A stretch of DNA of 5,331 nt, taken from the NCBI GenBank assembly GCA_002842195.1, contig PHCL01000116.1, positions 1-5,331 on the forward strand, read 5' to 3'. The position numbers were made by a program, and so were the translations under genes. Shown here piece by piece: positions 1-5,331 of the stretch. The DNA comes from Betaproteobacteria bacterium HGW-Betaproteobacteria-20 (lineage in GTDB: Bacteria; Pseudomonadota; Gammaproteobacteria; Burkholderiales; Methylophilaceae). The first letter of the stretch is position 1, and the number at the start of each line of letters is the position of its first letter. The notes beneath the pieces are model-generated. The model did not search any database. It saw nothing but the letters and a program-made list of their open reading frames with translations, and was not told where the DNA came from.

Positions 1-539
1 CCACCACCGCTACCGCCCATAGTAAATGATGGACGAATAATGGCTGGGTAGCCAATACTAGCCTGTACCTGCAAGGCTTCTTCCATGCTGTGCGCAATCA
101 TCGAGCGCGCAGAACCCAGACCAATTTTAGTCATCGCTTCTTTAAACTTCTGACGATCCTCGGCTTTATCAATCGCCTCTTTTGATGCACCAATCAGTTC
201 AACTTTATACTTGGCTAATACACCATGCTTATCTAAGTCCAACGCACAATTCAAAGCGGTTTGTCCACCCATCGTCGGCAGCAACGCATCTGGACGCTCT
301 TTCGCGATGATTTTCTCAACCACTTGCCAAGTGACAGGTTCAATATAAGTAGCGTCCGCCATTTCGGGGTCGGTCATAATGGTGGCGGGGTTGGAGTTCA
401 CCAAAATTACACGGTAACCTTCTTCACGCAGCGCTTTACATGCCTGTGCGCCAGAATAATCAAACTCGCAGGCTTGACCAATGACAATTGGACCTGCGCC
501 GATGATTAGAATAGATTTAATGTCTGTACGTTTTGCCAT
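1..539 (-). CDS. carB: Carbamoyl-phosphate synthase large subunit, N-terminal part (cut by window edge)
   Basis: The large subunit makes carbamoyl phosphate from bicarbonate, two ATP and ammonia channelled from CarA, feeding pyrimidine and arginine synthesis in the cytoplasm. Reading from ATG at 539-537 gives 179 residues that run off the window. The product starts [20 protein letters not shown], then has the biotin-carboxylase-like N-terminal fold ([39 protein letters not shown]) and enters the first ATP-grasp domain. R129 in the EDRQKF segment and R169 in [13 protein letters not shown] sit at the positions of the nucleotide-binding arginines of the E. coli enzyme. The full protein is normally about 1070 residues, so roughly one sixth is present. 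It lies 85 bp after carA on the same strand, as expected for a carAB operon. The start is fixed by homology; no good Shine-Dalgarno precedes it, only a weak AAAAG. Identity is very secure. Confidence 0.97.
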   Translation of the reverse strand, partial: MAKRTDIKSILIIGAGPIVIGQACEFDYSGAQACKALREEGYRVILVNSNPATIMTDPEMADATYIEPVTWQVVEKIIAKERPDALLPTMGGQTALNCALDLDKHGVLAKYKVELIGASKEAIDKAEDRQKFKEAMTKIGLGSARSMIAHSMEEALQVQASIGYPAIIRPSFTMGGSGG

Positions 540-624
540 AACTTTTAGTTGGTAGTCGCTGATTGTTAGCCGTTAGTGAAAAGCCTTGTTACGCGTGACT
601 TAACCACACACTAACGATTGATGC
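540..624. repeat. carA-carB intergenic spacer with degenerate heptad repeat and inverted repeat
   Basis: This 85-bp spacer is not coding. On the plus strand, 545-579 divides into five consecutive 7-mers that resemble TTAGTNG (for example TTAGTTG at 545-551 and TTAGCCG at 566-572), so the segment looks like a degenerate period-7 repeat. CGTTAGTG at 571-578 is the exact inverse of CACTAACG at 609-616, giving an 8-bp stem around a 30-nt loop. A smaller GTTA/TAAC pair (588-591 with 601-604) can nest inside. There is no T-run, so this is not a convincing terminator. It could be a spacer repeat or an RNA-stability or translation element between carA and carB. The pattern is seen directly; any role is inference. 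Confidence 0.5.
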
Positions 625-1779
625 CTAGCGACTTGCTTCCATTAAATTGATAAATTGATCAAATAAATAACTCATTTCGGTTGGGCCTGGGCTTGCTTCA
701 GGGTGACCTTGAAAGCTGAACGCAGGTTTATCGGTACGCGCAATGCCCTGCAGGCTGCCGTCGAACAATGAGATATGCGTGGTTTTAATATTGGCCGGCA
801 AGGTTGCTGCATCTACCGCAAAACCATGGTTTTGGCTGGTAATGTAAACGCGCTTGGTTTTCACATCTTGTACAGGATGGTTCGCGCCGTGATGTCCGAA
901 TTTCATTTTGTGTGTTTTGGCATTGCTGGCTAAAGCCAGCAACTGATGGCCCAAACAAATACCAAATGTCGGCACTCCAGAATCTACGATAGTTTCAACG
1001 GCAGAAATAGCGTAATCACACGCTGCCGGGTCACCCGGACCATTAGATAAAAATACACCATCAGGCTTGTAAGCTAAGGCATCAGCCGCTGAAGTTTGTG
1101 CAGGTAATACTGTAACTTTGCAACCGCGCGCTACCAGCATGCGTAAAATATTACGCTTAACCCCATAGTCATAAGCCACTACATGGAATTTCCTCGCTGG
1201 CGCCGGCGTGAAACCCTTGCCTAACGCCCATTCGGCTTGTGTAAATTCGTAAGGTTTTTCGCAAGTGACCACTTTGGCTAAATCCATGCCTGATAAGCCC
1301 GGGAAAGCATCGATTGCGCTTTGCGCTAAAGCAATCGCTTTTGTTTCATCTGCCTCACCGGCAACAATGGCGCCAGTTTGTGCACCTTTTTCACGCAAAA
1401 TACGGGTGAGTTTACGGGTATCAATGTCAGCAATCGCCACAACATTGTTGGCGACTAAATATTCAGCAAGTGATTGTGAATTTCTAAAATTACTATGCGT
1501 AAGCGGCAAGTCTCGGATAATCAAACCGCTGGCATATACCTGACCTGACTCAACGTCTTCATCATTCACGCCATAATTGCCAATATGCGGATAGGTAAGT
1601 GTGACGATTTGTTTGGTATAAGATGGATCAGTGAGAATTTCCTGGTAACCGGTCATTGAGGTGTTAAATACCAACTCACCTACAGTGTGGTTGACAGCTT
1701 GACCAGAAATGCCAATTGATGTGCCACGAAACACAGTTCCATCTGCAAGTACGAGTATAGCGGGCAGATTTTGTGACAC
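625..1779 (-). CDS. carA: Carbamoyl-phosphate synthase small subunit (glutamine amidotransferase)
   Basis: CarA hydrolyses glutamine and passes ammonia to CarB for carbamoyl phosphate synthesis. The 384-residue length matches the family (E. coli 382). The N-terminal CPSase small-chain domain (about residues 7-140) shows [13 protein letters not shown] and [21 protein letters not shown], plus [18 protein letters not shown] near 116-133. The C-terminal class I glutamine amidotransferase domain (about 198-380) shows [19 protein letters not shown] (243-251), the nucleophile elbow GICLGHQLL with Cys275, SQNHGFAV (315-322) and GHPEA with His359 and Glu361, so the Cys-His-Glu triad is complete. The start is GTG at 1779-1777, chosen because AAGGAG lies 5 nt upstream and the protein then begins like its relatives. 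carB follows after 85 bp. A probable terminator precedes the gene, so it most likely has its own promoter. Nothing appears truncated. Confidence 0.98.
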   Translation of the reverse strand: MSQNLPAILVLADGTVFRGTSIGISGQAVNHTVGELVFNTSMTGYQEILTDPSYTKQIVTLTYPHIGNYGVNDEDVESGQVYASGLIIRDLPLTHSNFRNSQSLAEYLVANNVVAIADIDTRKLTRILREKGAQTGAIVAGEADETKAIALAQSAIDAFPGLSGMDLAKVVTCEKPYEFTQAEWALGKGFTPAPARKFHVVAYDYGVKRNILRMLVARGCKVTVLPAQTSAADALAYKPDGVFLSNGPGDPAACDYAISAVETIVDSGVPTFGICLGHQLLALASNAKTHKMKFGHHGANHPVQDVKTKRVYITSQNHGFAVDAATLPANIKTTHISLFDGSLQGIARTDKPAFSFQGHPEASPGPTEMSYLFDQFINLMEASR

Positions 1780-1784
1780 AGTAA

Positions 1785-1790
1785 CTCCTT
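1785..1790 (-). promoter_or_regulatory. Ribosome binding site of carA
   Basis: The minus strand reads AAGGAG here, 5 nt before the GTG at 1779-1777. This strong match to the anti-Shine-Dalgarno supports the GTG as the true start, as no ATG is available nearby in frame. Confidence 0.8.
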
Positions 1791-1796
1791 GTTTTA

Positions 1797-1820
1797 CCTA
1801 GTAAAAAATTTTCACTAAGG
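1797..1820 (-). promoter_or_regulatory. Imperfect inverted repeat in carA leader
   Basis: An imperfect palindrome lies 6 nt upstream of the carA Shine-Dalgarno. The outer arms are CCTTAGT and ACTAGG (one bulged T), and a run of A's faces a run of T's inside. In RNA it could form a weak AT-rich hairpin, or in DNA it could be an operator-like dyad. The dyad is visible; a role in control of carAB is only a guess. Confidence 0.3.
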
Positions 1821-1830
1821 TTAAATAATT

Positions 1831-1848
1831 TTTATAATCGGTTGTCCA
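1831..1848 (-). promoter_or_regulatory. Weak candidate promoter region for carA
   Basis: carA needs a promoter if the hairpin at 1873-1904 ends transcription from upstream. The best elements on the minus strand in this AT-rich stretch are TGGACA at 1848-1843 (five of six matches to TTGACA) and TATAAA at 1836-1831. Their spacing to each other is wrong for a single sigma-70 promoter. TATAAA could be a -10 with a poor -35 further upstream, or TGGACA a -35 with a poor -10 further downstream. The location is plausible but the exact promoter cannot be fixed by eye. Confidence 0.25.
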
Positions 1849-1872
1849 TCATGAACGGATGGCAGATACGCA

Positions 1873-1904
1873 AAACGGGATGAGTGTTTATACTCTTCCC
1901 GTTT
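1873..1904 (-). terminator. Probable rho-independent terminator after the mgtA-DUF2238 genes
   Basis: AAACGGGA (1873-1880) pairs with TCCCGTTT (1897-1904), and GAGT (1882-1885) pairs with ACTC (1892-1895). This gives a 12-bp stem with one T-T mismatch and a 6-nt loop. On the minus strand the descending arm ends CCCGTTTT, so a short U-run partly inside the stem follows the GC core; on the plus strand the tail is weaker. It starts 60 nt after the stop codon of the DUF2238 gene and lies 93 nt before carA, a natural place for a terminator isolating carAB. The U-run is only four, so it may be an incomplete terminator. Confidence 0.65.
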
Positions 1905-1964
1905 CAGAATTAACGAATTATAGCGAAATATTAGCCACTAATCAAGCCAACTTTACACGCTTGG

Positions 1965-2570
1965 CTACAATTGCTGCATCTGTTTATCGTGCATTTTTGC
2001 CAACATAAGCTGTGCAAAAATTGCACCAATAAGCGCAATGAACATATCCCACTGCGTATCCCACACATCACCTTGTGCACCTAAAAACGCATCTGCAGCA
2101 CCCCCTTCATAAACGGCAACCCACCATTCTATAAACTCGTAAACGGCACTAATGCTCAGGCAAATACAACACACAATAAAAAACAGCCATTTACCTTTTT
2201 GCAGCGGAGAACGCCGTAATAAAATTTCACGTGCAATAATCGCTGGCACAAACCCTTGTGCAAAATGTCCCACTCTATCGTAATAGTTGCGAGACAACTC
2301 AAAAGTATCACGCAACCAATTAAATGCAGGCACCTCGGCATAAGTGTAATGCCCACCCACTAGTAAAATAACGGCATGGATTAACATCAACATATAAGCC
2401 AATCGCGTAAATTCAAAATATTTGTAGGTGAACGCCAGCACAGGCAAAGCAATGAGCACAGGGGCAATTTCCAGCCACCAGGTCAAACGGTTATGCGGAG
2501 TAATGGCAGACCATGCAAACACAAGACCAAGACAGGAAAATAGTACCGATAAATAGCGACGGTTGCTCAT
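1965..2570 (-). CDS. DUF2238 (YjdF-like) integral inner-membrane protein
   Basis: This is a 201-residue polytopic membrane protein of the DUF2238 family, which includes E. coli YjdF (about 209 residues). Its biochemical role is not established. Hydrophobic segments lie at about residues 5-22, 31-47, 57-72, 103-116, 127-147 and 176-192. The family signatures are NWLRDTFELSRNYYDRVGHFAQGF (about 84-105), where YDRVGHF carries charged residues next to a membrane segment, then YEFIEWW (144-150) with Glu145 and Glu148, and GDVWDTQWDM (167-176) with Asp168, Asp171 and Asp175. These conserved acidic and His residues near the membrane could be functional, but that is inference. The ATG at 2570-2568 has GAGGT 6 nt upstream. 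It starts 45 bp after mgtA on the same strand, so co-transcription is likely; a link with Mg2+ or envelope homeostasis is suggested only by that neighbour. Full length, no defects. Confidence 0.9.
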   Translation of the reverse strand: MSNRRYLSVLFSCLGLVFAWSAITPHNRLTWWLEIAPVLIALPVLAFTYKYFEFTRLAYMLMLIHAVILLVGGHYTYAEVPAFNWLRDTFELSRNYYDRVGHFAQGFVPAIIAREILLRRSPLQKGKWLFFIVCCICLSISAVYEFIEWWVAVYEGGAADAFLGAQGDVWDTQWDMFIALIGAIFAQLMLAKMHDKQMQQL

Positions 2571-2615
2571 GAATTTACCTCATAGATTATATTTAACACG
2601 CTGATGAATCAACCT

Positions 2616-5222
2616 CTAATTCAGCCCAAAACGCTTAATCAGAAAGGCTTTGACTATCTGCGTGAGCCCGAGATAAGCCACTAGAATAACGGTCAGATAA
2701 AGCCAGAATATAGGCGGCAATGGTGCCATTTGTAATGCGCTAGCAAAAGTCGAATAGGGAAGATACGCGCCAATCGCACAAATGGCCAACGTTGTCGCTA
2801 ACAGCGGCAGACTTGGCTTGCTCTGTAAAAAGGGGATTTTCCCGGTTCGGATCACATGCACGATAAGTGTTTGCGAAAGCAGTGACTCAATGAACCAACC
2901 CGTTTGAAAAAGCCCCGCCTGCTCAGGCGTCGTGTAATTAAATACAAACCACAACAAACCAAAGGTCAAATAATCAAAAATAGAACTGATGGGCCCAATC
3001 GTTAAAATGAATCTTGAAATATTGGCAATTTCCCATTTGCGAGGTTGAGACAGATATTCTTCATCAACGTAATCTGTAGCCACTGAGGTTTGAGAAAAAT
3101 CGTACAGCAGGTTATTGAACAGGATTTGTACCGGCGCCATCGGCAAAAAAGGCAGGAATGCGCTGGCTCCTAGCACGCTGAACATATTGCCGAAATTAGA
3201 GCTGGCGCTCATCCGGATGTACTTGATGATATTTCCAAACACCTTCCTGCCCTCAATTATCCCCTCTTTGATAATCAGCAGATTTTTTTCGAGCAGAATA
3301 ATGTCGGCAGACTCCTTCGCAATATCGACGGCAGTATCGACCGAAATACTGACATCCGCAACTTTTAGCGCAGGGCCGTCATTGATGCCATCCCCCATGA
3401 AACCAACCACATGGTTTTTAGATTGCAAGGCACGGATAACGCGCGCTTTTTGTTGCGGCGACAGCTTTGCAAACACCGTCGTTGTCTCCGCTTTATCTGC
3501 CAATTCAAGCTCTGTCATCTGCTCCATCTGGCTTCCCAGCATGATGGCATCTACTGAAAGACCGACATCATGACAAATCTTGCGGCTTACTATGTCATTG
3601 TCGCCCGTCAGAATTTTAACTGCCACCCCATATTGCATAAGGCTTGCAATTGCAGGCGCAGCTGACTCTTTGGGCGGATCGAGAAAAGCGATATAGCCGC
3701 TCAGAATTAAATTCGACTCATCGCTTGCTTTATAAATTAACTGTTCAGGCTCAACCTCTTTGTAAGCCACCGCAATAACACGAAAGCCATCTTCATTAAG
3801 ATCTTTAACCACACTGTCAATTTCTGCCATATGCAGTGGTTCAAGCGAGAGAATTTTGCCGTTCTTTTGCACACGATCACAGACGCTGATAACTTCCTCA
3901 ACTGCACCCTTGCAGACCAGTAAATGTGATGTTTTGTTTTTTTCTACTAAATGTGATGTTTTGTTTTTTTCTACAATGACGGACATGCGCCGTCTTTGAA
4001 AATCAAAGGGGATCTCGTCGATTTTTAAATAGCGATTAGCCTCATGCAGTTTCTTGTGTACATCGGCATGCTCCAGCACCGCAACATCCAGCAGGTTTTT
4101 TAGACCGGACTGATAATGGCTATTCAGATAGGCATATTCAAGCACGCTTTCATCATCTTTACCGAAGATATCGACATGCCTTTCTAAAATCACCTTATCC
4201 TGTGTAAGCGTGCCTGTTTTATCTGTACAAAGAATATCCATCGCACCAAAATTCTGTATTGCGTTGAGCCTTTTAACGATGACTTTTTTACGCGACATCG
4301 CCATCGCACCTTTAGCCAAGTTGATAGTGACCAGCATCGGCAGCATTTCTGGCGCCAGCCCAACAGCAACCGCTGAGGCAAACAGCAGCGCTTCCATCCA
4401 GTTGCCTTTAACAAAGCCATTAATCAGAAAAACCGCAGGCACCATCACTAGCATGATACGGATGATGAGCCAGATAAACTTTTGAATGCCTTGATCAAAA
4501 CTGGTGAGTTCCCTCACCCCAACTACGCTGGATGCAATTGAGCCAAAAAAAGTATGCCCGCCAGTAGCAACGGCAACCGCAATCGCCGTTCCAGAAACCA
4601 CATTAGTGCCCATGAAACAGATATTGGGTAATTCGGTTACGCTGGCGGTTGTACCCGAACTTTTATCAGCATGTTTTTCTACGGGCAGGGATTCGCCCGT
4701 GAGTGACGATTGATTAACAAACAAATCTTTTGCGGTCAGTAACCTTAAATCAGCAGGGATCATGTCGCCCGCCGACAAATGCACAACATCACCTGGAACG
4801 AGCTGGCTGATATCCAGCTCAACAGATTGGTTAGGTGCATCTGGAGTTTGCTTGCGGAGAACGGATGCCTTTGTGCTCACCATGGCGCGCAGGCTTTTGG
4901 CGGCCTTGCTTGACCGGTATTCCTGAACAAAAGCCAGGGTTGTCGACAAAAACACCATCAGCACAATAACCTCTGCACCCCTAATTTCTCCGGTATAAAT
5001 CGCGACTAATGATAAGCCTAGCAACAACAGGGGTAATGGGCTGATGAAATAACTCAGAAATCGAAGAAAAAGCGGCCTTTGCTTCTCACTTGCTACAATA
5101 TTGAAGCCAAACTTCGCGAGCCTGTGCTTGGCCTCAGGCACTGAAAGTCCATCGAGAGATGAATTGAGCTCAAGTAATAGATCTGAAGTCTCAAGGCTGG
5201 AGTAATGATGAAACTGGTTCAA
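2616..5222 (-). CDS. mgtA: Magnesium-importing P-type ATPase (P3B, MgtA/MgtB type)
   Basis: This 868-residue inner-membrane pump uses ATP to bring Mg2+ into the cytoplasm. The order is: N-terminal cytoplasmic domain (1-50), membrane helices 1-2 (about 53-100), actuator domain with TGES at 175-178, helices 3-4 (about 248-305) with the ion-pathway motif APEMLP (290-295), phosphorylation site DKTGT with Asp334, nucleotide-binding domain (about 345-525) with CKGA at 437-440, LDPP (514-517), TGD (539-541), GDGINDGPAL (610-619), and C-terminal helices (about 672-857). SNFGNMFSVLGASAFLPFLP (675-694) and NNLLYDFSQTS are typical of MgtA rather than Ca2+ or K+/Na+ pumps. All catalytic residues are intact. 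The start is TTG at 5222-5220, chosen for AAGGAG 9 nt upstream. Oddity: a nine-residue tandem duplication at 417-434. It lies 51 bp after dapB and 45 bp before the DUF2238 gene. The E. coli relative has about 898 residues, chiefly from a longer N-terminus. Confidence 0.96.
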   Translation of the reverse strand: MNQFHHYSSLETSDLLLELNSSLDGLSVPEAKHRLAKFGFNIVASEKQRPLFLRFLSYFISPLPLLLLGLSLVAIYTGEIRGAEVIVLMVFLSTTLAFVQEYRSSKAAKSLRAMVSTKASVLRKQTPDAPNQSVELDISQLVPGDVVHLSAGDMIPADLRLLTAKDLFVNQSSLTGESLPVEKHADKSSGTTASVTELPNICFMGTNVVSGTAIAVAVATGGHTFFGSIASSVVGVRELTSFDQGIQKFIWLIIRIMLVMVPAVFLINGFVKGNWMEALLFASAVAVGLAPEMLPMLVTINLAKGAMAMSRKKVIVKRLNAIQNFGAMDILCTDKTGTLTQDKVILERHVDIFGKDDESVLEYAYLNSHYQSGLKNLLDVAVLEHADVHKKLHEANRYLKIDEIPFDFQRRRMSVIVEKNKTSHLVEKNKTSHLLVCKGAVEEVISVCDRVQKNGKILSLEPLHMAEIDSVVKDLNEDGFRVIAVAYKEVEPEQLIYKASDESNLILSGYIAFLDPPKESAAPAIASLMQYGVAVKILTGDNDIVSRKICHDVGLSVDAIMLGSQMEQMTELELADKAETTTVFAKLSPQQKARVIRALQSKNHVVGFMGDGINDGPALKVADVSISVDTAVDIAKESADIILLEKNLLIIKEGIIEGRKVFGNIIKYIRMSASSNFGNMFSVLGASAFLPFLPMAPVQILFNNLLYDFSQTSVATDYVDEEYLSQPRKWEIANISRFILTIGPISSIFDYLTFGLLWFVFNYTTPEQAGLFQTGWFIESLLSQTLIVHVIRTGKIPFLQSKPSLPLLATTLAICAIGAYLPYSTFASALQMAPLPPIFWLYLTVILVAYLGLTQIVKAFLIKRFGLN
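3921..3974. repeat. Perfect 2 x 27-bp tandem repeat inside mgtA
   Basis: 3921-3947 and 3948-3974 are identical over all 27 bases, and the match stops exactly at both outer ends. The unit is nine codons, so the frame is kept and the protein reads VEKNKTSHL twice (residues 417-425 and 426-434). Each unit holds a run of seven A's in the coding strand. The copies lie between the conserved RRRMSVIV strand and the LVCKGA motif of the nucleotide-binding domain, where homologues have a single short loop. The absence of any difference between copies suggests a recent event, by slippage or unequal exchange. Confidence 0.97.
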
Positions 5223-5228
5223 AATTTC

Positions 5229-5254
5229 GTACTCCTTAATTCTAAATTGAGTAC
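5229..5254 (-). promoter_or_regulatory. Inverted repeat overlapping the mgtA Shine-Dalgarno
   Basis: GTACTC and GAGTAC (5249-5254 and 5229-5234, read on the minus strand) form a perfect 6-bp outer stem. AATT and AATT (5245-5248 with 5238-5241) extend it around a 3-nt loop, leaving AAG unpaired as a bulge. The ribosome site AAGGAG (5237-5232) consists of that bulge plus the first three bases of the descending arm, so folding would half bury it. This might tune translation of mgtA. The dyad is visible; the folding and effect are inference. Confidence 0.4.
5232..5237 (-). promoter_or_regulatory. Ribosome binding site of mgtA
   Basis: The minus strand reads AAGGAG, 9 nt before the TTG at 5222-5220. 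No ATG or GTG in frame lies at a usable distance, so this site decides the TTG start; the resulting MNQFHHYSSLETSDLLLELN is a plausible short N-terminus for the family. Confidence 0.75.
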
Positions 5255-5273
5255 AAACCTCTGCGTGTCTCGC

Positions 5274-5331
5274 TTAACGCAGACCCAGCACATCCTGCAT
5301 ATCAAACAAACCGGCATTTTTATCGCTTAAG
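5274..5331 (-). CDS. dapB: 4-hydroxy-tetrahydrodipicolinate reductase, C-terminal end (cut by window edge)
   Basis: The last 18 codons and the TAA stop (5276-5274) of a gene entering from the right edge are present. The peptide ends SDKNAGLFDMQDVLGLR, which closely resembles the C-terminus of E. coli DapB (SGLFDMRDVLDL near its end). DapB reduces the dihydrodipicolinate precursor with NAD(P)H in the lysine and meso-diaminopimelate pathway. Its position upstream of carA on the same strand agrees with the common betaproteobacterial dapB-carA-carB order, here interrupted by mgtA and the DUF2238 gene. Only a short tail is visible, so the identity rests on that motif and on context. Confidence 0.8.
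   Translation of the reverse strand, partial: LSDKNAGLFDMQDVLGLR

Noticed and set aside
261..509. Plus-strand open frame of 82 codons opposite carB
   Set aside because: It lies wholly antisense to a clearly conserved part of carB, its product resembles nothing recognisable, and carB explains the openness.
1945..1966. AGCCAA/TTGGCT hairpin at the end of the DUF2238 gene as a terminator
   Set aside because: Only 6 bp with a 10-nt loop, overlapping the stop codon and not followed by a U-run; the stronger hairpin at 1873-1904 is the better candidate.
2156..2356. Minus-strand open frame within the DUF2238 gene in another frame
   Set aside because: The overlapping frame encodes conserved DUF2238 signatures; this one is an out-of-frame shadow.
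3115..3573. Plus-strand open frame of 152 codons opposite mgtA
   Set aside because: It is antisense to the conserved GDGINDGP and membrane-helix region of mgtA; its composition is what the reverse of that coding sequence gives.
3921..3974. CRISPR-like or transposon-made repeat
   Set aside because: The two units are directly adjacent with no spacer, only two copies exist, and they sit in frame inside a conserved gene; a simple tandem duplication explains them.
5238..5247. TAGAAT on the minus strand (5246-5241) as a -10 box for mgtA
   Set aside because: It matches five of six bases, but transcription would start within the Shine-Dalgarno and no good -35 lies 16-18 nt upstream.
1780..5273. Insertion-sequence ends or target-site duplications around the mgtA-DUF2238 pair
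   Set aside because: I compared the two flanking gaps by eye and saw no shared direct repeat, terminal inverted repeat or transposase remnant.

Overview
The window reads almost entirely on the minus strand. In transcription order it holds the last 18 codons of dapB, an MgtA-type Mg2+ P-type ATPase, a small DUF2238/YjdF-like membrane protein, carA, and the first 179 codons of carB. The order dapB-carA-carB is familiar from Betaproteobacteria. Together with moderate GC and AT-rich intergenic DNA, this suggests a betaproteobacterium, perhaps a Methylophilaceae-type methylotroph. That taxonomic placement is inference, not shown by the sequence.

Region by region: 1-539 is the start of carB (large subunit of carbamoyl-phosphate synthase). 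540-624 is an 85-bp gap with a degenerate 7-nt periodic pattern and an 8-bp inverted repeat. 625-1779 is carA, with a GTG start and a strong Shine-Dalgarno. 1780-1964 is a 185-bp gap holding a strong hairpin (probable terminator of the upstream genes) and an AT-rich carA leader. 1965-2570 is the DUF2238 membrane protein. 2616-5222 is mgtA, with a TTG start. 5223-5273 is a 51-bp gap with an inverted repeat that overlaps the mgtA Shine-Dalgarno. 5274-5331 is the dapB 3' end.

Functionally, CarA and CarB together make carbamoyl phosphate for pyrimidine and arginine synthesis, and DapB acts in lysine/diaminopimelate synthesis. The mgtA-DUF2238 pair has no evident metabolic link to them and looks like a two-gene cassette sitting between dapB and carA. 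Short gaps (51 and 45 bp) suggest that it is read together with dapB, and the hairpin after it separates it from carA.

The most distinctive feature is a perfect 27-bp in-frame tandem duplication inside mgtA, which repeats nine residues (VEKNKTSHL) in the nucleotide-binding domain just before the conserved CKGA motif. No wholly new multi-gene system is evident; the rest is recognisable housekeeping and transport genes.
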